Source of the DNA: Phycomyces blakesleeanus NRRL 1555(-)
Lineage: Eukaryota > Mucoromycota > Mucoromycetes > Mucorales > Phycomycetaceae
Length of the DNA stretch: 64,000 bases
Assembly (NCBI RefSeq): GCF_001638985.1
Contig: NW_017265147.1
Location: forward strand, 1-64,000
Direction of reading: 5' to 3'
Part shown: positions 1 to 11,286 of the stretch, in pieces
How positions within the stretch are numbered: the first letter of the stretch is position 1
Layout: the number at the start of each line of letters is the position of its first letter
Program-made: the position numbers and the translations under genes
The notes under the pieces: generated by a model
Seen by the model: only the letters and a program-made list of their open reading frames with translations
What the model was told of the DNA's origin: nothing
Databases searched by the model: none

Positions 1-960
1 CTATATATATAAGTGGATGACAGCCGGTCTGCTATATATATATATGTGAATGACAGCTAATCCGTTATATATATTAGTGGATGACAGCCGGTCTGCTATA
101 TATATATATGTGAATGACAGCTAATCCGTTATATATATTAGTGGATGACAGCCGGTCTGATATATATATAAGTAGATGACAGCTGATCTGCTATATATAT
201 AAGTGGATAATAGCTGATCTGCTATATATATATGTAGATGACAGCCGGTTTGATATATATATAAGTGGATGACAGCCAATCTGATATATATATAATCTAA
301 TTACAGTTAATCTCATATATATACAAGTAGATAACAATCAATTTTATATATGTATAAGTGGATAACAGTCAATCTGGTATATATATATAAGTTGTTAACT
401 ACCAATCAGGTATATATATAAGATGATGATAGTTGATCTGATATATATATAAGCTGTTGACCACCAATTGGGTATATATATAAGCTGATAACAGGTGATC
501 CACACTATATATAAACATATGATACTCAATCTGATATATATATAAGCTGATGATAGCTGATCTGGTATATATATAAATTGTTGACCGCCAATCAGCTATA
601 TATATATAAACTATTAACAGCCTATCTCATACATATATAAGCTGATATTAGCCAATCTAGTATATATATAAGCTGTTGACTGCCAATTGGATATATATAT
701 AAGTTGTTGACTACCAATTGGGTATATATATAAGCTGATAACAAGTGATCTGCACTATATATAAACATATGATATTCAATCTGATATATATATAAGTAGA
801 TAACAGTCAATCTCATATATATATAAGCTGAACACTGCTGATCTAGTATATATATAAATAAATGATATCTGATCTGATATATATATAAATCAATAACAGT
901 CAATTTATATTATATATATATATTTATCACATCCAATTTACTACTTATATAAGTTAATAA
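1..960. repeat. AT-rich minisatellite array
   Basis: This is a tandem array with units of about 30 bp. Each unit is a TATATATA run followed by a variable core resembling GTGGATGACAGCCGGTCTG. The first roughly 300 bp have well conserved cores. Further right the cores diverge, with variants containing GTTGACCACCAATTGGG or GATAACAGTCAATC, and the array fades out near 960. It is open at the left edge of the window, so its full length is unknown. Open frames through it (for example 622–903 minus) are Tyr/Ile-rich by-products of the repeat and are not genes. No telomere-type repeat is visible. Confidence 0.9.
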
Positions 961-1235
961 AATATAATATATAATCAATATTAGCCAATAACATTTGATT
1001 TATTACTAATATTAGCCAATAACATTTGATTTATTACTAATATTAGCCTATAACATCTTATCTATCTCTGATATTAGTCAATACCATTGGATCTATCACA
1101 TTATATATATTCACACTTGTCAATATCCAAGTCATATCCGATCATCTCGTCAAATATAAGTTACATACTCTAATCATATTTAATCTTTAATTTTATATAT
1201 ATTCACAACTCTTTTATAATCTTTATATATATATA
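961..1235. repeat. AT-rich flank with degenerate short repeats
   Basis: About three imperfect copies of a roughly 32-bp unit containing ATATTAGCCAATAACATT lie between about 975 and 1085, followed by TATATA-rich sequence. This looks like the decayed edge of the neighbouring satellite. No gene is seen. Confidence 0.6.
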
Positions 1236-1289
1236 TTTATGTTTGATGGCAACGGGGACATGTTAATTTTAATGAAAATGTTTAAATGT

Positions 1290-1361
1290 TGCTGCGTAGC
1301 TCAAGTGTTATCGCGTTGTGTTTTTGTTCTGAGCACCCCTGTTCGACCCTACGCGGTAGCA
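1290..1361 (+). other. tRNA-like relic (decayed tRNA or tRNA-derived SINE head)
   Basis: These 72 nt have the spacing of a tRNA. There is an A-box-like TAGCTCAAGTGTT, a B-box-like TGTTCGACCC, and ends GCTGCG / CGGTAGC that pair at about five of seven acceptor positions. The D and T-psi-C stems pair poorly and the anticodon stem is weak, with a TTT at the anticodon position. It therefore does not look like a working tRNA. It could be a decayed tRNA gene or the head of a SINE. A covariance-model scan would decide. Confidence 0.3.
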
Positions 1362-1989
1362 TTCTTTTATTTCGATTTTTTTGTGTCGTTTTGTTGTTCC
1401 CGATCTTGGTTGGTCTTCCTTTTACTATAGTAAAGTCAAAAGGGCAAACCAACTGGGGATCAAGGAGTATATGTAAAATCAAAGATAGGATAAAAATACT
1501 TTTTATTGATATGAATTGAATTGTCATATATAGTTTTCTAAACTAATACTGTGCATTATCTGAATTAGCTATTATATTATATTTAAATAAAAGGAAAGTC
1601 ATTATACTTTGGTTAATGCTCAGGAAGATATTACTGCGCATAAGGAGGTATTGTGGTTAATTATTTTCAGATTGTACGGATTCATCAAAATAATGTCTGA
1701 CAGTTTTTTTTTGTAATAAAACAACAGTATAATACTACTGTTATAAGTTTTCTTCTTTTAATAATTTGTTTATTAAATTAAAGAGATGTAAAGGAAAAGT
1801 CTGTTTACATATTAAGGGAAAGTTTATGATTGCTTGTTATAATAAGACTATTATAAAAGTTAAAATCTCAAGAAATGAAATATAAATAGAGATATTATAG
1901 TTCTAGAGTATATTTTTTATTATAGTATAGCAAACGAAAAAATTAATATAAAATAAACTATTTAGCTGAAGTATAAAATGAACATTTAG

Positions 1990-2255
1990 TTTTTTTTTTT
2001 TTAATTTTTTATTATTATTATTTTTGTTTTTTTTTTATATTTTTTTTCTTATATTTTTTTCTTATTTTTTTTTCTTATTTTTTATTATTATTTTTTTTAT
2101 TTTGTTTTTTATTTTATTTTTTATTATTTTTTTATTATTATTTTGTTTTTTATTTTATTTTTTATTTTATTTTTTATTATTTTTTTTTTATTATTTTTTT
2201 ATTATTTTATCATTTTGTTTTTTATTTATTTATATTTTATTTTAATGGTTTTATT
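1990..2255. repeat. T-rich homopyrimidine-like tract
   Basis: About 265 nt made almost wholly of T with interspersed A (TTTTTATTATT patterns) and very little G or C. The composition is strongly strand-asymmetric, poly-A on the other strand. The 73-residue Phe-rich frame across it is a composition artefact. It could be an expanded poly-A tail region of old retroelements or simple slippage. Confidence 0.8.
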
Positions 2256-5200
2256 ATATTTATAATAAATTAGCATTTCAAAAATATTGTGAATAAACAT
2301 ATTAATTTTTTTTAGATAAATTCTTTTTTTTTTTATATATATATATATATATGATATTTGGCTAGGTCGGAAATATTTGATTTATTTTAATTTTTACCCA
2401 CCTGCGCACTATATCAAATCCCGGCGGCCATCTAATCGTAGCATGATTCAATCTCCGAAAAAATTCTAAAGACCGACAATGCGCCTCTAATGCCACTTTT
2501 CAGTTACTCTTCGTCATTAGCTATCGATAGAGCCAAGAAGCATACAAATACAATCAGTAGAAGTCGAGAAAAGTAGAATTATATGAATTTTATTTTTTGA
2601 ATAAATATTGATTTCTCAAAAAAAAATAAGAAAAATAATAATATTATAAATGCCGACTGAAACCGATATTTTTTATTTATTTATTTATTTTTTGGTATCT
2701 TGCGTGCCCTTTAACCGAGGCGACAGATTGTTCAAATAATCTCAATTACAAGAGGTATATATATATATTTGATATTCTTTATATTTTTTGTGGAGAGGTT
2801 GAAAAGTTGTAAAAAAATATTTTCAATGCAGTCATTGGTGCAATGATTCCAGTTGAGGAATGAGGACGGGGGTTGTTTTTTCAAGCAGAATAAACAAAAA
2901 TAATACTCTTATTTATTTATTTATTTATTTATTTATTTTATTTTTCTTCTGTGTGCATCTCTTTCAATAACCATACATATTCACATTAACTTGCCATGAA
3001 AGTTACAATTGAAATTACTACAATCATACACATGCGCACATGTACGCACACACGTATTTTACCAAGAACATCTCTAAAAATATATTATATTTGTTAAAAG
3101 CGCAAGCTTTCACCAAGACCACGAGCAAGTTTTGATGTGTATGAATTAGAAGCCAATTCTTTGCATTCGTTCTGTATGATAAAGCCGTATTATAATAAAT
3201 ATTTTTTATTTTTTATACTTTGTAGGCTCCCTGTGGTATATATCGGCGATAACAGAGATAATTGGTAGATGTGTATGTTTGGAATAGTAAATAATAAGAA
3301 GAGTTGGCGTGTACAGCGATGGTCACTAGCGTTTAGTTTGTGGGTCTACACGACGATTGAAAAAAAAAAGACTTACTGTAAAGGTTTAATTCTCGTAAGA
3401 AAAAGATGGTAAGAATAGCATCTGTTAATATTGTTTTTGTAGAAAGTATATCTACAAATAAAAGCTTCCCTTTCATGTTAAGTCGAGTAAGGATAAAGGT
3501 GCGTTACATATCATAAACGAAAGTAAATTTATCGATGGAACAAGTTTCGACAAATAAATGGTCTTTATATATCATATATATGCTTCCGGGGAATATTTTT
3601 TACTAATTACGATGGGTGAAAAAATAGCGCACAATATTTTTAACTAAAATGAATTTGTATTGTGAAGATAATCTACTTGGAATGAGAATAATATCTGTGA
3701 TGGCACAATAAATGGAACATGTTTTGAAAAGAACCTAAAAATAAGTTGCTTGACCAGAGAAAGTCTATCATTTTTTTTAAAAAAAAATGGAAGAAAATCA
3801 TATAATTACAAAGAGGTAAAGTATAAGACTTTTCTGCCCCCAGAAAAAGGTGTATGAACAGGCAGTATGTATCGCAAGAGAAGTAGACACTTGGTTTATC
3901 TCCCGTGTCACATGGGTCAATAAATTAATAAACAAGTAATATTTAAATTTTGGGCCACAACAATTAAACGCTGCTTTTCCCCATTTTGATTCTTTGTCTA
4001 GTTAGAATCCTGAATGATCTTAAGAGTAATAAAAATAAATAAGTTATACAACTGTGGTAATGTATTTTAAGAGATTACAACCATCGACCTCAGGGAGGCC
4101 AAAGTGAGGATCCAATGACTTCCAAATATTTTTTTTCTCATTCGCATTCATTGTCGTCCAAATTACCTTGGTCTCATCCCGCACACCACAGGTATTGACG
4201 GTTTTTTTCTTACTATTGCTATCATTATATACTTGCTGTATACTTTATCACGCGTTTCTTCACTCTACACAAAAGTCGATGTAACTTGATAGATATTAAA
4301 AAAGTATTTATTTATATGTGTTCTCTAATCGTTTTTAGGAAACATAGATGTATTGCACTGAATTTAGAAAGAAATAAAGAAATAATGACAAAGAGATGGT
4401 GTTGTCTGAAATTGCATCCAACCCCAATTAATATTTGGTACAGTTGACGTTTGTGCGCGTGAATAAGCAATATAAAAGAGAGGAATAACCACTTGTCTTT
4501 AAATATTAACTAAAGAATTGTAAGTAAGCTGGGTGGTGGCGGTGGTGGCGGTAAATAAGTTTGATTAGATACAAGTGTACCAAAACTATTCATTTTCTCG
4601 ACAGTTATTTTGTGTTGAGAGTTCAGTTACTTTTATAAAAGAAAAAAATGGTAATAAATTCAAAGCATTATAAATTCATTGTTATTTGCCTATGTTCTAC
4701 ATCAGATTGGTTCGCGCAGGTGTGAGCGTGAGTGTGAACACAAAATGATACTCCTCGAATTACAGTAATCATTTACTCACGACGAAAACCGATAATTGTT
4801 CATGTGTTGTGTCACTGTGTTTTACTTGATCTTTTGGACCATCAGCTAACCAGTCAAAAGGTTATATTGGCGCTACTCCAAACGATTCGCAATGTTTAAT
4901 GTATTGTCTAGAAAAAACAAGGAACGAAAGTATTTCTATACATCAAAACTGATTGAACCTACCCTTTTAAGAATTTATGTCTGCAAGCTTGGAGAAGTAT
5001 TGTGCCTCAATTTGGAACTCAAGATCAGAAAATAAATAAACCTGAACCAAGCTAAGAGGGTTGGCAACATCTATATATACCCATGGATATAATAGATCCA
5101 ATTTTGCAACAAATTGACCCGTAAACTTTTGGAGCTCTTTGTATACTATTCTCAGCATTAATACACGGGTGTCAATCTTTATAGTTGAGGAGGTAAAGTT

Positions 5201-7019
5201 TATTTATGTTTTTCTGTTATAGTCATTACTGTGGTTTTAGAAAGTTCACGTTTGTTCGTCCCGGACAAAATATTATGTGATCCTTGGTGGTATTGGTTTA
5301 ACGAGTCAGAGGAAGAGGTGTTCATTGACTATCACACATCCTAAGACTTGGATGTGTTTGTATGTGTTAAAGGTGAGTGGATACTTCTTTTGGTTCTCCA
5401 TATTAGAACACTCTGTAGATTTCACTAAGCCTTGTATTTATCTATGTTGTGAGCCAGTGTTTTGAAAACAGCCGAAAACGAATGCAAAATTGAATGTCGT
5501 ATTTACTCGAGCCTAAATTTTATAAATTGTGTTTATGCGATTGTAAGAGCGTAAAAGATTTGTGATAGACCAATGCTTATTTTCCTGACAATTAAGTCAA
5601 GCAGCTAAAACGGTGCCATTTTCTTTCTTTCTTTTTTTAATGGCCACTCGAGTTTCAGATATATTGACCAAATTGGATCCACCAAAAGTTGTAAAAGAAA
5701 GGTAATAATAATATATATACATTTTGTTGGCCGTTTATTTCTATATATCTGCATAATCGCCTTTGTTGCTATCTACAAGAACCTCTCTAACAAGAAAGAC
5801 AATATATCTTGCTTTCACTTAAAGAATACAATTGCTGTTACTGTTATTATTACTTTGTTCCACAGGACATTTATTATTTTAATTGAATATGCAAATGGTC
5901 AATTGGTACGGAGAGCCTTTCGTTTACTATAGGAGTATATATATAGTGATAAATAATATGAAAATTAATCATTGCTTCTCAATATTTTTTGAGCTTTGGA
6001 TTACATAGATAAATGTAAATACTACAGAATAATAAAGAAGCAATAAAAGAATAGAGATTAAATAACATCGAATATTTGCGACTACAAAAATATACAGAAT
6101 TGCTTTGTATACTGGTATTCTAAATACGAATGTGTGGAGGCTGCTGTTTCTTTATTTCAAGGCATTAGAGCTACAAAGTACTTCTGTCGCCCATATCAAT
6201 GCCCTATATTGATAGCATCTCTGTAAAGAAAAATACCCTCAAGAAGTATATAAACATGGGAATAAAAATAAATTGCTAGAAATGTATTGTTGACTATTTT
6301 TACCTCTTGTAATCAAGATTTATATATAGCAGCGTACTTTTCTTATTCTTTGTACTGGGAGAATTGCTCTAACAGAAAAATGGTTAGATAGTTAACTGCC
6401 AAGACTTTACCGAAACTTACAAATAAGTGCTGTTCAAATATACATCTAATAATTATACACATTTAAGATATAAAATAAAATATAATTAATCTGAATAAAA
6501 TTGGCTTATTTTAGGGCTAAGCTACTAAAAGCCTCTTTTTATTGGGGGGTTTCTTTTTTTTTTAAAAAAAAAAACTTTTATATTGAATATTATTCAAATG
6601 GTAAGTAAAGCATTGCTGCATCGAATTGTCAAGCACCGAGAACTGTTGAAACCGCTTAAATGAGGGAAATTACTCTATTTCAATAAAAATAAAAATAAAA
6701 TAATATTATCTAATAAAGTTATTAAAATCCATTATATATTTACCAAGCTTTTATTATTTAGCGTTAATATCATTATCTTTGGTACCATTATTAAATAAAC
6801 GTGTAATATGTTTTGCTTAAAAATAACGTTTTTCTTTATTCTCCAATTTTTCAAAAGAATCTATAAATCATTATTTTTACGTAAATGTGTTTGTAGTAAA
6901 AAAGACAATCGATATTTATTGAAAGGTAAATCAAGTAAATTAGTCTGGCTCTTTATTTGATAGTCAATTTGGAAACTATCTTCCTAATGTATATATTTAT
7001 ATTTATATTTATATGAATA

Positions 7020-7053
7020 TGAGTGAGTGAGTGAGTGAGTGAGTGAGTGAGTG
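7020..7053 (+). repeat. (GAGT)n microsatellite
   Basis: About eight uninterrupted GAGT units, followed by a T-run, lie about 115 bp downstream of the stop codon of the minus-strand RhoGAP gene. A simple tetranucleotide repeat. Confidence 0.85.
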
Positions 7054-7167
7054 TACATGTTTTTTTTTGGTTAAAAAAATTAATTAGAAGAATATGAAGA
7101 ATATGAAGAATAATAAAAATAATAATATGATAAAGATAGCAATATATATATATGTGTGCGTGTGTGT

Positions 7168-10100
7168 TTAATGCTCATTTACAAACAGTGGGTCCAGGCT
7201 CAACGGGTCAACATCAAATGGCTGGATCTCTAATTCGCGCGCCCAGACAAACGAATAATTGTCCCCATTTTGTAGTGTTACGGATGTTTGATCAGAGACC
7301 GATATGGACTGGCTAGTCCGTGGTGTGGCCGCTATGCTTTCTTCGGGATCTTCAAACAATGTGATAGAAAACGGTGAAGGCAGAGGTACTCGCGAGGACG
7401 CCTGGAGTCGTAAATTGGCCGGTGGTGTTTTCTTTTGCTGGGTTACAGAAGGATCCTGTCTTCTCAAGAGAGAAAAGAATGACCGATTCCGACCTGTCTC
7501 AAGTGTCAAACTTTCTCTTGGGGATGAAGTCACGAACCCACTTATGGCCACTGAGAGACTATCGTCCCGAGACAATCTCGGTTTGTCAGAGTAATCATCG
7601 CTACTGTCATCAGTGGGGCAAAGGGACAATGGGGGCAAGAAGGATAGATCAGTCGATGTTGAGGATCGGATCATGAGGTCCGGAATGGCCACAATCGCAC
7701 GTCGATTGACATTGTCTTCTTGTGTCTTGTGCATGTCTCGAGAGAAAATCTTGTCAAAGTGGATAATAAGATCACGGAAAAGTCGCTGAGGATGCTTGTC
7801 GTGGATATTCTTTGTAGATTCTGTTACTGGGCGCAACAAAATTGGTCCAAACAAAGAAGCCAGTGCATTGAGACGAAAGCTGTCTTTCTTGAACAGTCTG
7901 TTGAGGTGAGGAAGGAAAACGAGTACGAAATTATATATAAAAGAAATTAAAAAAAAGAATAGGTGGAGGAAAGGGAAGGCAATATTTTTTTTTGTTTTGT
8001 TTTGGAGAGAAAATTTCCGGGTAAGCCAAGCTATGTCTTTGTCTTTTTTTTTGTTTTCTTTGTCAAGTTTTCTTGATCAATAGATAGTGAATACTTGCGT
8101 GTGAAAGTGGTAAATTATGGTCTTTAAGGTATAGAAATTAGCAGAAGCTAATGTGGTCATCATCTTGGCTACAGAAGTAATTCGACATTCTTCTTCGATA
8201 CTCTGTTCATTATCTAGATAGATAGATAGATAAATAATATATAAAGTCAGAATTAGTACTCTTGTTCTTAGACAATATTCTTTTATATTGTGTTTCTATT
8301 TTATGATAATTTTAGCGTTACGTTGGAGGTATATTGTCTTTGCAGGCTCATAGAGCTCAAATGTCAACAGACATTCGGGTAATTCCAAAAGGTAGAGTCG
8401 TACAAGAGAAGCAAGTACCAAGACATCAAAGCGCTCTAGTTTGTCTAAAGCTGTCTTTTCTGGTGACACATTGAGTTCTTGACGGGCGGCGTGAACAAGA
8501 TCTAGAGGCAGCATTGTTGTCCATGTCTTTTCTCGTTCTATGATTTTCAACAGCAGCAGAATAAAAATAATATTCAGCAAGAGTTAATAATGAAGGCTAT
8601 GAACAGGTTTTGTGTGATATTCACCATCTTCATGAAGATCGGTTGTAGCTAATTAAAATGATAATTAAAATAAAATGGTTATTGTGTGTGAGTGTGAGTT
8701 TATCATATCGAATCTAAAAAGATACAAAATATAGATATTGTTTTTAACAGAACGGTAATTACCTGAGGCAATAGAGTTTATTGCATTGGCAATAAACGGT
8801 GGTACGAGGGATTGGTTGTACTGAGCTACCTCGTCCAAAGCAACTCCAAAGACTTGATCTTATTTGTGTATAAAGAAATGAACGTGTAACCATGAGCCAC
8901 AATGGGTTTTTAGTAGTAAGTTTTTGATTTTTTTGTAGATATCATATAATAAGGTAAACATGAAGAAGAAAAAGAGAGTATTTATATATTAACAAGAAAT
9001 AACTTACCAACAGCAGGTCCTTCATAATGATTTTCATACAATATTGGACGAGGACAAAATCGACCTGTACGATACTGCTCCACAATAAACTGGACTTCTT
9101 TGTCTGGACGAATGGCTTCTTGGTATATATTGATACAGTCATAGGTCTCGCTGAACAGTGGCAGTGTATTGGCAAGCAAAGTTGTTATCGTGGCAAATAC
9201 TATATTGTGTGGTACATTATTATTATTAGAAATGAGATTTGGAGCAATTTTGGTCTATTTTTAAATTTTCAAAAGGAAACCAAAAAAAAAATTTGACCAA
9301 ATAACAGACAATTTTGAAAGAAAAAGAAATACTTTATTATATATATATATATCTTTTTTGCTCGTGGTTACTTACTTTGCTTCAGGGTTTCGATACGCTC
9401 TAATTCGAGGTTCTCCATATCATCGTAATAAGACGACTAAAAGAGCAAAAACCAAATTATGGTGTGAGAATTAGATATAAAGATATAAAGATATATCGAA
9501 TTAATAATATAACAAATAGCTAGTGTAGTTATTATTATTATGTGGATCTTAAAATTTCTATGCACTGTTTTTCTATATTTTATACTCACCAATGATTCTT
9601 CAGTCTGGAGTCTCATTTTCTCGGCTAATTGGACACTTTCACGATAGACTTTTTCGGCCATCATCATTTCTTGGTTTGCGAGCTGGAATTGCTTTTCCTG
9701 GTTTCGTTGGCTGCGTTGTCCGAGTCTTCCGAGCAGGCTAGTGAAGCTTCCGCCAGAATAAGTCAGATTACTGCTGATGCTGGCCGTGGGGCTCTTGAGG
9801 GGTTCTGTGAGATCGAGTGACTCGGCCATTGGAAAGTGATATCCTCCAATGCCATGCGGATGCACGCTGTAGATTGTGGTGTCGAGTGGTTCGAATCTAC
9901 AGGAATTGCCTTTGAGAGGCTGAAGCATCTGGAGCTCGACGAGCTGGTGACACACTGCTATTGCTTCTTCGGTTGAGCTTCTGGGCGGCTGAATGTGTGG
10001 GTTGGACAGGGCAGCCAGGTGGTCTTTAATCCAGTCCAGGATAAGTTTGCCGTCCAGGTCGCCTGGCCTTTCTTTATGTAACTCGTCCAGAAGGTGCGCA

Positions 10101-10855
10101 ATTTCCCAGTGGGGATGTTTCGCAGATCTCCCGGAAAGCGTGTGATGCAAGAAGCTGACCGAGCGTTTTCTGGAGGTCGGAGTCAAAGATGAAGAGGAAG
10201 ACATGGTTGCGTTGCTGTTTCTGTTACTGGTGTTAGTACCGGTCGAAAGCGAGGGCATGAGAGGGTCAGATGGCCAGAGACTGTCGAGGGTTCCGCATTT
10301 GACATGATAGGCCGACTTGGCCAACTCCACTTTCTGAACTGCCTGTTCAAACGCAGAAATCTGCTTGTCCACACGAGATTTACTCTGATCCACGAGCTGT
10401 TTGTAGTGGCTCGAGAACCGTGAGAGAGGCTCGAGTACATCGTCTGTTAGGCTTTCGACACGAATTCGATGTCCACGCGCAGTTTCCTGGCTCTCGTCTT
10501 TGATTTTCTGGAAACATCTTTTGAGTCCGCCACCAAGATCTCTTTCGAATGCTTTGGGTATGTTGGTGTTGCTAACGTTGCTGATGTTGCTGGTCTGACT
10601 ACTGATATTAGTACTGGTGCTGGTGCCGGTGCCGGTGCTAGTGTTAGGTTTGCTGATAACAATGGACTTGAGGTGGTCTACATAAGCTTGTTCAGCCGCC
10701 AACCGCCGTGTTACATATTCGGCGATCGCTTGGTTTTCTTCGGTTGATTGGGTCAGTTTTTTGTAAAGAACATCGACACCGTAAGAAAAATTTGGGGATC
10801 GGTCAACAGAGGCACTGGGTGACCAGAATGATGCCTGAAACGTAGAAGGCTGCAT
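7168..10855 (-). CDS. F-BAR–DEP–RhoGAP protein (Rgd2/Rga8-type), 8 exons, 899 aa
   Basis: A Rho/Cdc42 GTPase-activating protein of the fungal family that carries a DEP domain inside an F-BAR membrane-bending domain. Exons on the minus strand: 10855–9590, 9436–9376, 9199–9008, 8858–8763, 8648–8625, 8537–8322, 8213–8099, 7897–7168. Together they give 2700 nt in one frame. The F-BAR N part begins near residue 15 (FSYGVDVLYKKL). The DEP-like part is around residues 255–340 (DGKLILDWIKDHL). The F-BAR C part continues across exons 1–3. The RhoGAP domain starts at FGVALDEV and ends near FGPILLRP. A 24-nt microexon and one GC–AG intron (8098–7898) are needed to keep the frame. The arginine of the usual GIFRxSG finger is not evident: KTWTTMLPL lies where it is expected. 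The C-terminal ~180 residues are Ser/Thr-rich and low complexity. The start is the first ATG before the F-BAR. Confidence 0.93.
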
Positions 10856-11286
10856 AGTTGAATAAGCAAAGGAACAAATGAGAGTAGAATGCAGACCAAC
10901 TGAAAAATGAAAAAAAGCGATAAATTAAGATAAAGGATGGTTTACAAAAAAACAACAATAATTAAATAAATGAAAAGGCTATATATTTTTTATATATTTT
11001 TATTTTTGGTTACTATTATCGTTTGCTCTTGATATATTTATTATTTACTGTCACGCAACATAACCATAAATTGCAGAGTATAAAAGTAAAGAGCTTGCCT
11101 GTTGTTTTGTTACGAAAATCACAAGTTTTTATTTTCAAAAAATAAAATAAAAAATTAACACATACAAAATAGGAAGAAGCAGAAGCAGAAGCAGAAGTAG
11201 TAGTAGAAGAAGAAAATAGAGTATGTTTTCTAACATGAATTGATTAACTATTCTAGGCCAATTGTTTTTTTCTTCTTATATATATA
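10856..11286. promoter_or_regulatory. Upstream region of the F-BAR RhoGAP gene
   Basis: AT-rich 5' flank of the minus-strand RhoGAP gene, ending at the inserted Tc1-type element. It contains an AGAAGC/AGAAGT purine run (about 11170–11210) and TATATA tracts. No specific regulatory site can be assigned. The transposon insertion about 430 bp upstream of the start codon may affect its promoter. Confidence 0.5.

Larger units (their letters stand above)
1362..7167. other. Long AT-rich intergenic region without a recognisable gene
   Basis: About 5.8 kb with only short open frames (the longest under about 75 codons) and no splice-consistent chain of conserved protein sequence. It contains a T-rich strand-asymmetric block (1990–2255), several (TTTA)n runs (for example 2910–2940), TATATA runs and a GAGT microsatellite (about 7020–7053). 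Slightly more GC-rich islands at 2400–2560 and 4080–4200 show no codon structure I can follow. The frames at 4967–5158 (minus) and 5277–5465 (plus) match nothing I recognise. Confidence 0.7.

Noticed and set aside
622..903. 93-codon minus-strand frame in the satellite
   Set aside because: Its Tyr/Ile-rich repeats are read straight from the TATATA/core array; no independent coding signal.
2024..2245. 73-codon Phe-rich frame
   Set aside because: Generated by the T-rich tract; composition artefact.
4967..5158. 63-codon minus frame with complex composition
   Set aside because: No splice-linked neighbours and no family recognised; length expected by chance.
9881..9900. GGTTCGAATC, a tRNA B-box-like string
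   Set aside because: It lies within the coding sequence of the RhoGAP exon 1 and has no tRNA arms around it.
10469..10747. 92-codon plus frame opposite RhoGAP exon 1
   Set aside because: Antisense shadow of a well-supported coding exon.
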